From Epulopiscium sp. Nele67-Bin005 (GTDB lineage: Bacteria > Bacillota > Clostridia > Lachnospirales > Cellulosilyticaceae), in assembly GCA_002007365.1 (NCBI GenBank), contig LNZR01000060.1:1-42899 (forward strand): DNA of 42,899 bases, given 5' to 3'. Of this stretch, positions 34,974 to 42,899 are shown one piece after another (within the stretch, counting starts at the first letter, position 1; each line of letters begins with the position of its first letter). The notes under the pieces were generated by a model that was not told the DNA's origin, did no database searches, and worked only from the letters and a program-made list of their open reading frames with translations. The translations under genes were made by a program, and so were the position numbers.

Positions 34974-37418
34974 AATTCCTTTTACGTCAGGCTATCAAAC
35001 AGTACAAACACAGCTTTACATTCCAATATGGTTCTATTTAAAATAAAAGAATATGCTAGAAAGTTTTATCGTTCTAAAGCGCTTTACATTCCAATATGGT
35101 TCTATTTAAAATAAAAATAATGAAAGTGCAAAGTTCTTGATTTTTGAGGGCCTTTACATTCCAATATGGTTCTATTTAAAATGGAGACTAGCCCCTAGAG
35201 GGTAGAGGGAATAGAGGGCTTTACATTCCAATATGGTTCTATTTAAAATCACAAATAACACAATATAGCTAGAGGCACGGGTAAACTTTACATTCCAATA
35301 TGGTTCTATTTAAAATATTTAAAAGTAATTTTGGGAGTTGAGGTACAACAAATCTTTACATTCCAATATGGTTCTATTTAAAATTCGTAACTTTTTGTAT
35401 GTTGATATATACCAACGTATGCCTTTACATTCCAATATGGTTCTATTTAAAATACTATAATTGGAGTATTTCAAAAACATACGAAAACATATCTTTACAT
35501 TCCAATATGGTTCTATTTAAAATAATGAGCATAACAATACTCATACACGTACAAATCATCTTTACATTCCAATATGGTTCTATTTAAAATTTTTGTTAAT
35601 TTTGTGCAAATCTTACAAGTTTAATGCTTTACATTCCAATATGGTTCTATTTAAAACAAATTTTTAATATAGCCCCTAAAATCTCTTTTTTTAACTTTAC
35701 ATTCCAATATGGTTCTATTTAAAATGATAATTTATGCACACTTGATACATCAAAAATGTATCTTTACATTCCAATATGGTTCTATTTAAAATATTCCTCA
35801 CTTTTTCACCTCCTAAAATGCCTCAAGACTTTACATTCCAATATGGTTCTATTTAAAAAAATGCCGATGTTGTAATACATACAAGCGTTATGCAAGCCTT
35901 TACATTCCAATATGGTTCTATTTAAAAATCAACACAAAAGCTCCAACGGTAATAAGTTAAAACACTTTACATTCCAATATGGTTCTATTTAAAAGTTTTA
36001 AATTTTTAAGAGCTTTCATAAGCTCAAAATTTTCTTTACATTCCAATATGGTTCTATTTAAAAATAGCACGTACCCACTATGGAGATGCTGATAAATGGA
36101 CTTTACATTCCAATATGGTTCTATTTAAAATTGCATTACTGACGTATGTATTATTATATCAGCGTTCTTTACATTCCAATATGGTTCTATTTAAAATTTT
36201 AACGCAAATTCAGGGGCTAGATGTGGTTTTTGCTTTACATTCCAATATGGTTCTATTTAAAAGTAAAAGACCGATTTAATAGCCTTGATGTTCTGTTAGC
36301 TTTACATTCCAATATGGTTCTATTTAAAATAGTAACTTAAGTGTTACACGTCGTTATCTAGGTTTACTTTACATTCCAATATGGTTCTATTTAAAATTAA
36401 TACTATGTATGTACTAGCTAATATATCAATAGTTGGCTTTACATTCCAATATGGTTCTATTTAAAATATTTAAACGTTTTAAAATATTTAAATACTAAGC
36501 GTTCTTTACATTCCAATATGGTTCTATTTAAAATTAATCGTAACTATGTATTATGGCTAACTGGAATAAATACTCTTTACATTCCAATATGGTTCTATTT
36601 AAAATAAATAGTGGAATGTTCTTAAATTGTCAATGAATAATCTTTACATTCCAATATGGTTCTATTTAAAATTTTTAACGGCAATACCTACCCCTTATGA
36701 GAGCCAAAAACTTTACATTCCAATATGGTTCTATTTAAAATTGTCTATAATGTTTCCAAATTTTGGGCGATACTGAGCTTTACATTCCAATATGGTTCTA
36801 TTTAAAATTAATATTGATAGTGGTCAACTGTTTGTTTGTAATAGCTTTACATTCCAATATGGTTCTATTTAAAATCATAGCATTATATGTTGGATTGGAA
36901 AATTACCCTAAACCTTTACATTCCAATATGGTTCTATTTAAAATCAATCCCCCAATATTTTTATTTTTAACAGCGATTTTAACTTTACATTCCAATATGG
37001 TTCTATTTAAAATTGTGGGGGCTTAAATCAAACAAAAGCTCTTAAAAGTTTCTTTACATTCCAATATGGTTCTATTTAAAATCATTTTTTATTTTTAACG
37101 GCAATCCCTTCATTTCTACTTTACATTCCAATATGGTTCTATTTAAAATTATATATTTTTAATACTTTTATACTAATGTTTATAGTTCTTTACATTCCAA
37201 TATGGTTCTATTTAAAATTATTTGAAAGCAACAAGCAATCGTAATTATACATTGCTTTACATTCCAATATGGTTCTATTTAAAATCTTGTTGAACACTCA
37301 TTACAGACACGGCAAAAGCTTCTTTACATTCCAATATGGTTCTATTTAAAATCCTTCTTTTAATCCGTTATTCACATTTTCCACCGACCTTTACATTCCA
37401 ATATGGTTCTATTTAAAA
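34878..37418 (-). CRISPR. CRISPR array, 38 repeats and 37 spacers (type I-B-like)
   Basis: I count 38 repeats with a ~68-base period. On the plus strand each is 30 bases, beginning CTTTACATTCCAATATGG and ending TTCTATTTAAAA, with a T following in 32 of 38. Spacers are about 36-40 bases. Repeats are essentially identical and neither end is degenerate. I favour minus-strand transcription: then the repeat starts (A)TTTTAAATAGAACC and ends GGAATGTAAAG, giving an 8-base crRNA tag ATGTAAAG close to the ATGTAAAT of the C. difficile I-B repeat. The leader would then lie next to cas2. Direction is inferred, not proven. Confidence 0.97.
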
Positions 37419-37669
37419 TAGGATTGATCCCTATAAAAACTATAATATCACATCTATTTCCTTTTGTCTAATACTAAATAACAAATTTCTTAATTAAATT
37501 TATGATTTCTCCAATAAACAACAGATTTTTTATCTATATACCGACAAACCTTTTAAATTCAATGATTATATTGAGTGAAAATATTTTATCTTCAAAGTTC
37601 AATATTAAACTGTGAATTTTAATGACAGCGTTTACATTTATAAATTTGATAAAACGTTGAAAACTAAGG
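37419..37669 (-). promoter_or_regulatory. Probable CRISPR leader
   Basis: About 250 bases of AT-rich, gene-free sequence between the array and cas2. A leader beside cas2 is the usual arrangement. No single promoter stands out; GATATTATAG near 37455 (minus strand) is a candidate -10 region. Confidence 0.5.
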
Positions 37670-37715
37670 AATTGTCGACCCCCCATACTTTTTGGGTTAT
37701 AGGAGGTTGACAATT
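37670..37715. other. Long inverted repeat between cas2 and the leader
   Basis: AATTGTCGACC and GGTTGACAATT pair over 11 positions (one G-U in RNA) around a centre with CCCC, TTTTTGGG and AGGAGG. It starts 5 bases after the cas2 stop. It could end the cas transcript, though without a clear U-tract, or be a protein site for integration or leader function. Confidence 0.6.
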
Positions 37716-37719
37716 AAAA

Positions 37720-37998
37720 TTAGAAAAAGTTATCCATCTTATCTTCTTGTAATGCCCACATTTTGCGATGTAACCATTTTGGATTATTAGTTTCATATAC
37801 TATAACAGAATCCAAATCTTTTCTAATAAATAAACCTAGTTCTTTTTGTAATTTCAAAAGTTTATCTTCTGTTATTTCGCCTTCAAACACTGACTTTTGT
37901 ACATGAGTTAAATATTTCTTGCACGATTTAAACGTCTTACTCCAAACTCTAGGTCCTTGCTCATCGGCTTTAATATCATAAATCAAAATAACGTACAT
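37720..37998 (-). CDS. cas2: CRISPR-associated protein Cas2
   Basis: 92 residues. The ferredoxin-like fold opens with YVILIYDIKADE, whose Asp is the conserved Cas2 aspartate, followed by WSKTFKSCKKYLTHVQKSVFEGEI. It forms the Cas1-Cas2 complex that inserts new spacers; Cas2's own nuclease activity is dispensable in studied systems. It ends the cas operon, 9 bases after cas1 and next to the leader. Confidence 0.95.
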   Translation of the reverse strand: MYVILIYDIKADEQGPRVWSKTFKSCKKYLTHVQKSVFEGEITEDKLLKLQKELGLFIRKDLDSVIVYETNNPKWLHRKMWALQEDKMDNFF

Positions 37999-38007
37999 AC
38001 TTCCTCC

Positions 38008-39000
38008 TTACCACCAGATTTTAAATGGCTCATACGACTTTACTCCAATCATGTGGTTAACCAACTTATAACACTCAAGCCTAATTAAATATTGGTATGA
38101 CACATTTTTATTCAAATCTTTATGCTTAACAGTTTTTTTCATTCTCTTATCAAATTCTCTCAAAATAGTGTTTGAAGCTTTCTTTGTGAGTTGTAAGCCG
38201 TTTAAGTTTGGTGTAAAACTATCTTCTGTAATTTGACTTTTGTTTATTAATGAAAAAATCATTCTATCAGCTAAAACAGGTTTAAAAATTTCAGCAATAT
38301 CAAGGGCTAGCGAAAAACGTTTATTCCCCGCAGAATGTAAATAGCTAATTGTTGGGTTAAGTTGAGTTTTATAAATTTCTCTCAAAACTGCTGTATAAAT
38401 TAAATCATTTATACAAGAAATTAAAGTATTAACTTCATAATCTGGAGGATTTTTAACACGTTTTTTAAATTCTAGCTCCTGATTAATAATTTGAGGCCAA
38501 GCACTATAATAAATTTTTCTAACATTGCCTTCATACCCCATCAACTCCCTAATAGATGTAGCTCCAGCAATCTTATCTTCAAAACTTATTATTCGTTCCA
38601 TCTCTTGCTCAACATCTTTTTTACGATTTTTGTAATATCTCAAATTTCTAATGATATTTGCAGTTGCTCCTTGTATAAACTTTTTGGCCAACTCAAGCCT
38701 AAGTGCATTATCCGAATAAATCATAGTTTGTTTAGTTAATAACTCCCCAGAAATATATGACTCTTTAGGATAAAATGAACCTCTATAATTTGTATAATAA
38801 TCAAAGAAATGAATGCTAATTTTGTGACTACCCAAAAAATTTAATAGTGAAACATTTAGATCCATCTCACACATTATATAAATATCATCAATACTTTCAA
38901 TAGGAATATCTCTCTTTGTTCCATCTGGATAAATGAGTTTTAGCGTGTTATCTTCTCTTTTAAGCCTACCCTCATTAAAAAAATAATAATTTTTGTTCAT
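38008..39000 (-). CDS. cas1: CRISPR-associated endonuclease Cas1 (type I-B)
   Basis: 330 residues. The integrase active site is Glu157 in YEGNVRKIYY, His221 in SYLHSAGNKRFSLALD and an acidic residue at Glu236 in DIAEIFKP. The N-terminal beta domain (YYFFNEGRLKREDNTL, and DDIYIMCEMDLNVSLLNFLG) matches Cas1b. It catalyses spacer insertion at the leader-proximal repeat together with Cas2. Located 12 bases after cas4, the usual cas4-cas1-cas2 order. Confidence 0.96.
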   Translation of the reverse strand: MNKNYYFFNEGRLKREDNTLKLIYPDGTKRDIPIESIDDIYIMCEMDLNVSLLNFLGSHKISIHFFDYYTNYRGSFYPKESYISGELLTKQTMIYSDNALRLELAKKFIQGATANIIRNLRYYKNRKKDVEQEMERIISFEDKIAGATSIRELMGYEGNVRKIYYSAWPQIINQELEFKKRVKNPPDYEVNTLISCINDLIYTAVLREIYKTQLNPTISYLHSAGNKRFSLALDIAEIFKPVLADRMIFSLINKSQITEDSFTPNLNGLQLTKKASNTILREFDKRMKKTVKHKDLNKNVSYQYLIRLECYKLVNHMIGVKSYEPFKIWW

Positions 39001-39012
39001 ATCTTCTCCCCA

Positions 39013-39483
39013 TTAAACATAACACAGATCAAAATATGCACACTTTTTACAAATGCTTTTTTTTGTGCAAAAACTGGGGATATCACCCTCAACAGTTTCA
39101 TAAATATCAGTTTTGAGATTTTCAATTATTTCTATATCCCCATCTTCAAATGTAACTTCAATACTTTGTTTTTGTAAAGGATAATCAATTTTTGCACTCA
39201 TGTTGCCAACATCACGAAGTATAAAAAAATATAAATAATATTTTACTTGCATAATGCTAGCGTGTTCCATCTTACTAGATTTTTTAATTTCGTGGATTTG
39301 ATTATTTTTTGAAATAAAATCAATATTTATAGTATCATTAAAAAACACGTTTTTATCCTGATGAGGATAGCCAGTTTCATGTAATACTTTTCCTATATTA
39401 ACATTTTTATGGTTGGTCTCCATCGTTAGATTTCTATAAAAGTACCACAGTTTACGTTTACAAATATAATAATAATTAATCAT
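39013..39483 (-). CDS. cas4: CRISPR-associated protein Cas4 (RecB-like nuclease), start altered
   Basis: Iron-sulfur nuclease that trims and PAM-selects pre-spacers. 156 residues from the first ATG. Visible motifs are Cys8 in YICKRKLWYF, nuclease residues in TINIDFISKNN and HEIKKSSKMEHASIMQVKYY, and the C-terminal cluster CTKKSICKKC...CYV. The family's N-terminus (typically ...ITGTLINYY..C.R.LW) continues upstream here as IRREITAL before MINYYYIC, in an open frame. At its head, 39510-39508, is ATA, 7 bases after GAGGGGG and overlapping the cas3 stop, while the ATG at 39483 has no ribosome binding site. The natural start was probably that codon. Confidence 0.92.
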   Translation of the reverse strand: MINYYYICKRKLWYFYRNLTMETNHKNVNIGKVLHETGYPHQDKNVFFNDTINIDFISKNNQIHEIKKSSKMEHASIMQVKYYLYFFILRDVGNMSAKIDYPLQKQSIEVTFEDGDIEIIENLKTDIYETVEGDIPSFCTKKSICKKCAYFDLCYV

Positions 39484-39506
39484 AAGAGCAGTAATTTCAC
39501 GCCTAA

Positions 39507-41735
39507 TTATAGAAATACCCCCTCATCACTTTCAATAATAAATGCATCTGGAATAAGTCCTGCTTTATTATACTCTAGTCCAATTACATAAATTTCATTA
39601 TAGTTGTCTAACTTTAAAACTTTTGGGCTAGCAACTTTGGGGTGAGTACTATAATTTAATAAAACATAGTATGGAACAGAAACTGTATATTGCATAATGT
39701 TATCTTGGGCCAAAATTTTATCTGTGTCAGAGCTATCACCTTGTAAAATTTGTAGGCTATTTTCAATTTCACTTTCAAATTCTTCATAAATTTGTTGAGG
39801 AATTATATCTTGAGTAAAAATTTCACGAAGCTTTATTTCTTTTGGCGATATTTTGTATAACTCAGTTGTTTGTAATTTTAACCATGCTTCATCATACTGT
39901 TTTTGGTAAGCGCTTCCTACCAAGTTTTCAGTAGTTAATATATCAATTAGTTCAAGTTTTTTAATCTCACTCAAAACGCCTTCTATTCCTGTAATAGCTT
40001 TTTTGGATAACTCAAATAAATCTTTATCAATAAATCCTTTTGAGCCATGAGTTAATAAACTATCATCAATTTTTGTATAGACGAAACAGTTTGTACTAGA
40101 AACTTCTTTTGCTCCTTTACGATTGCATCTTCCAAAACGTTGGAATAACGAACTAAGTTCTTGAAGTTCAGTATATAAATAGTCGAAATCAATATCTAAA
40201 CTTGCCTCAACAAGAGAAGTTGAAATCCAAATTCCATGCTGATAATCGACAGTTCCTTCCTTATTATAGGTTTGTCCAAACTGTTTAATTTCCTCCTCAA
40301 GTTGTTTTCTATCTTTTTGGATAAAAGAGCTATGCAAAATAAATAATTTTTCTTCTGGAATTTCAGCTTGCAATTGCTCATAAATTTGGCGAGCTTTTTT
40401 TATTGTGTTACATACCACCAAAATTTTACAACTTGCCAAATTATCTTGTTTATACAAATTTACAATATCTTCAGCATTTAGCTCTACATCTTTTACGCAA
40501 ACATGGTGTCTTTCTAATGAATTATTAATAAAAGTTTTTGTTGGTAAAAAATCAATCGCAACAGGTTGGGCCTCATCAAATAAAGAAAGCTTGGCAGAAC
40601 TCGTTAATAAATCTTGTATAAAAGGAGGTAATGTAGCTGTAATTATTGCAACTTTGCCTCCAAGTTGAACAATTCTTTTTAGTCCAAAAATAATATATGC
40701 CAATAAATCTGGAGAATACATTTGAATTTCGTCAATAATAATTTTGCTATAAGAAAGCGTTGCCAGCTTTAGTTCATAAGATGGATATTTAAATACAAAA
40801 TCAAAAATTTGATCCATAGTTGTAATATTTAAAGGGATAGACCACTTCTTCCCCTCTTTTTCATAAGCTAAAAGTTGTTCACTTTCCTCATCTTTACTTT
40901 TTAAATAATAAGATAATGACGAAGAATGTAAAATTGCTAGTCTTTTTAAAATTAACTCATTATCCAAAATGGTATTTTCAATTCTGGAATACATCGCATT
41001 AATTGCAGTTCTTAGTGGTAATACAAAAAAACATTTGCTATTTCCTGCCCACAGTAAACCAGCTTCAGTTTTTCCAAGGCCAGTTTGCCCCACTATAATT
41101 AAGTTGTTGCTTTTATTTTCTAGGCAATATTTTTGCATATCATTCCAGATAATATGGTTGCTTTGCGAAAATTTTTGTAATTTTTCTTCTAAAAAGTTTG
41201 GTGGATATTCGCAAATTATTTCAGCACTAGCTGTATGGTCGCATTTTTGCAGTAGCCCTTTAGTTTGTATTGCCAGTGGAATTTGCATAATTTTCTTCAT
41301 TTCACTAATAGTTTTTTGTGATAATCTACTAGTGATTTTATTTGTAGTATTGATAGAATTTAAGGCATTTCTAATTTTAACAACGTTATTTCTATCTTGC
41401 AAATATGCAAAAACATCAACATAATGATGGTGATATAAAACAGCAAATAACACTATATAATAATGCTCAAGCTGTTGAAAATCCTCTGCCATTAGCATAT
41501 GCCCCGACAAAATATTGTGGGGTACTTCTTCTTTATGGTTAAATTTTTGTGAGGTTAAAATCCTTGCTTGAAATTTATCATTAGCTTTTCCAAGGTCATG
41601 AATTTCACAGGCAGTTTTTAATAATTCGTATTGCTCCTTAGAAATATACTTATATTCTTTAAGCAAATTCGCCTGAATAAGCAGGTCATCTGTATGTTGC
41701 TGGATTGTTTTATTTGGCTTTGCTAAATTCATCAT
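39507..41735 (-). CDS. cas3: CRISPR-associated helicase/nuclease Cas3 (HD and DExH fused)
   Basis: Recruited to Cascade-bound targets, it unwinds and shreds DNA. 742 residues. The HD nuclease domain (1-~170) has His14 in QQHTDD, ACEIHDLGKAND (His46, Asp47) and VPHNILSGHM. The superfamily 2 helicase has Walker A GQTGLGKTEAGLLW (~216-229), motif II IDEIQMYSPD, motif III ITATLPP, and motif VI LFQRFGRCNRKG after SLVEASLDIDFDYL. All key residues appear intact. Start MMNLAKPNKT is preceded by GGGTGA, 12 bases after cas5. Confidence 0.95.
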   Translation of the reverse strand: MMNLAKPNKTIQQHTDDLLIQANLLKEYKYISKEQYELLKTACEIHDLGKANDKFQARILTSQKFNHKEEVPHNILSGHMLMAEDFQQLEHYYIVLFAVLYHHHYVDVFAYLQDRNNVVKIRNALNSINTTNKITSRLSQKTISEMKKIMQIPLAIQTKGLLQKCDHTASAEIICEYPPNFLEEKLQKFSQSNHIIWNDMQKYCLENKSNNLIIVGQTGLGKTEAGLLWAGNSKCFFVLPLRTAINAMYSRIENTILDNELILKRLAILHSSSLSYYLKSKDEESEQLLAYEKEGKKWSIPLNITTMDQIFDFVFKYPSYELKLATLSYSKIIIDEIQMYSPDLLAYIIFGLKRIVQLGGKVAIITATLPPFIQDLLTSSAKLSLFDEAQPVAIDFLPTKTFINNSLERHHVCVKDVELNAEDIVNLYKQDNLASCKILVVCNTIKKARQIYEQLQAEIPEEKLFILHSSFIQKDRKQLEEEIKQFGQTYNKEGTVDYQHGIWISTSLVEASLDIDFDYLYTELQELSSLFQRFGRCNRKGAKEVSSTNCFVYTKIDDSLLTHGSKGFIDKDLFELSKKAITGIEGVLSEIKKLELIDILTTENLVGSAYQKQYDEAWLKLQTTELYKISPKEIKLREIFTQDIIPQQIYEEFESEIENSLQILQGDSSDTDKILAQDNIMQYTVSVPYYVLLNYSTHPKVASPKVLKLDNYNEIYVIGLEYNKAGLIPDAFIIESDEGVFL

Positions 41736-41747
41736 TCACCCATTTCT

Positions 41748-42833
41748 TTAAATAAAATTAACAATATAATCATTTTCATCAAGCCAAATATTATCTGTAA
41801 ATTCATCGATACTATATCCTGATGTATAAATAACTTTATGTTTATTAAATACCCGTTTACCTTTTTCGTTTATAGTATAATCTTTATTAAGTAAATATTT
41901 AGTTCCAGAAATTTGTAGATTTTCCTTGCTAGAAATATGAGTTATAAACCTGTTATTTAGCACATCTTCATAACATAAATAACCCGAATAATTGCTAATT
42001 GGTTCAATTTTATCAGTATCAAATTCATTTTTTAAATCAACCAAGGATACCTCTTCGATATCAACAAAATCTTCTTTTCGTCCAATTGATGTAATGTTAT
42101 AGGCATTATCTAAAATAGTTTTTAAAGTTTCTTCCTCACCTCTAACATGAATAATTAGTTTTATCCCATGCAACAGCTCATACCCTTTTAAGGAAGTTAC
42201 AAAAGTTTGATATTCATTAAGAGGCTCTAAAATGTGAATTTTTTCGTATTCATCAACCTTTTGTTTAAATAATTCTTGCCTCTTTTTCAAATTTTTCTCA
42301 ACTAATTGAATTTGTTCAAACTCTGGACTTTTTTTCTCAACTAATTTTTTTTGCTTAACTAAATTTGTCTTTTGAGTTTTCATTTTTTCATTAATAGATT
42401 TGTACCTAGTTTTTTTAAACTCTAAAAACTCGGCTTTAACATCTTGTATTTTTGTAAAATCATCTAACAATTGCTGATTATAAATACGAACATCTTTTTG
42501 CTTCTTAAAGCTCGAGCCATTTTTAATAGACTCAGCCACTTTGATATGCCCAGCACTTAATAATTTTGCATTAGCTACTTTTGCCAAAATGCCTCTATCA
42601 TCTTGGAGACTGTTAAAAAAACAATAATCTACATAACTTTTTTTTGTAATTCCATCAAACTTCCCCTGAACACTAATATCTAACGCATGATAATTTTTCC
42701 AGTTACAAGCACTATGAATAGCGCCTATAACTGTTGAAATTGGAGGAAGTGGATAAGTAGTTTTTAACTCGCTAGACTCTTCTTTTCTATAATTTGCACT
42801 AGTTTGAGTTAAAATAATTCTTATAACTTTCAT
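41748..42833 (-). CDS. cas5: CRISPR-associated protein Cas5 (type I-B) with long charged insertion
   Basis: Cascade subunit that caps the 5' tag of the crRNA. The N-terminal motif TTYPLPPISTVIGAIHSAC (residues 25-43) is the family signature, followed by YHALDISVQGKF. At 361 residues it is about 120 longer than ordinary Cas5b. The excess is a Lys/Glu-rich, helical, probably coiled-coil segment at ~105-203 (KKTRYKSINEKMKTQKTNL, LVEKNLKKRQELFKQKVDEY). The fold resumes at YELLHGIKLIIHVRG. It lies between an upstream gene (probably cas7) and cas3. Start ATG behind AGGAGGAAATC. Confidence 0.88.
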   Translation of the reverse strand: MKVIRIILTQTSANYRKEESSELKTTYPLPPISTVIGAIHSACNWKNYHALDISVQGKFDGITKKSYVDYCFFNSLQDDRGILAKVANAKLLSAGHIKVAESIKNGSSFKKQKDVRIYNQQLLDDFTKIQDVKAEFLEFKKTRYKSINEKMKTQKTNLVKQKKLVEKKSPEFEQIQLVEKNLKKRQELFKQKVDEYEKIHILEPLNEYQTFVTSLKGYELLHGIKLIIHVRGEEETLKTILDNAYNITSIGRKEDFVDIEEVSLVDLKNEFDTDKIEPISNYSGYLCYEDVLNNRFITHISSKENLQISGTKYLLNKDYTINEKGKRVFNKHKVIYTSGYSIDEFTDNIWLDENDYIVNFI

Positions 42834-42842
42834 GATTTCCTC

Positions 42843-42899
42843 CTATTTATAGTAATCTTTTACTTTCGTAGTTAAATCTCCAAAAAATTTATATATCGG
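42843..42899 (-). CDS. C-terminal end of an upstream cas gene, probably cas7 (partial)
   Basis: The last 18 codons (PIYKFFGDLTTKVKDYYK) and a TAG stop run in from the right edge, 9 bases before the cas5 start. In type I-B operons cas7 precedes cas5, so cas7 is inferred from position only. The remaining Cascade genes (cas8b, cas6) should lie further right. Confidence 0.55.
   Translation of the reverse strand, partial: PIYKFFGDLTTKVKDYYK

Noticed and set aside
36763-37026. Plus-strand frames repeating LHSNMVLFKI
   Set aside because: Produced by translating the CRISPR repeat; not a gene.
40969-41424. 151-codon plus-strand frame within cas3
   Set aside because: Antisense shadow of cas3, whose motifs are all intact.

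Overview
The window looks like a chromosomal segment of a low-GC, anaerobic, probably endospore-forming member of the Clostridia (Lachnospirales-like is my best guess). The reasons are very high AT content, AGGAGG-type ribosome binding sites, AddAB in place of RecBCD, a CggR-controlled glycolytic operon, a formate transporter, an anaerobic ribonucleotide reductase activase, and a SleC-like spore cortex hydrolase behind a mother-cell-type promoter. No rRNA or tRNA gene was seen.

Region by region. 1-3.2 kb: a minus-strand iscR-iscS-iscU iron-sulfur operon whose last gene is cut near its 3' end by a group II intron that runs off the left edge. 3.2-14.5 kb (minus): an HNH-nuclease protein with a 16-residue repeat, the recombination nuclease addB-addA, an alpha/beta hydrolase, a TIM-barrel isomerase-like protein and a YcxB-like membrane protein. 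14.7-22.3 kb (minus): the lower glycolysis operon cggR-gap-pgk-tpiA-gpmI-eno, with a tandem CggR operator and promoter before cggR and hairpins between several genes. 22.8-26.9 kb (minus): a CorA-like transporter, RNase HI, a metallophosphoesterase and an orphan solute-binding lipoprotein.

26.9-32.3 kb is mostly plus-strand and less ordinary. It holds three hairpin repeats, a ribbon-helix-helix/coiled-coil protein with four GTTAAC sites in front of it, a formate/nitrite transporter, a tandemly duplicated pair of small minus-strand genes, the SleC-like protein and nrdG. 32.4-34.9 kb has a small acidic protein, a tyrosine recombinase, and about 1.2 kb of gene debris with a candidate small RNA.

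34.9-42.9 kb is a type I-B-like CRISPR-Cas locus: 38 near-identical repeats (my count), then cas2, cas1, cas4, cas3, cas5 and the last codons of an upstream gene (probably cas7), all on the minus strand. Cas5 carries a long lysine-rich insertion. The cas3/cas4 junction looks as if an ATGA start/stop overlap mutated to ATAA, removing the canonical cas4 start. The most system-like unexplained items are the RHH/coiled-coil gene with its GTTAAC array, the duplicated small-peptide genes, the hairpin repeats, and the promoter-to-terminator transcript beside the recombinase.
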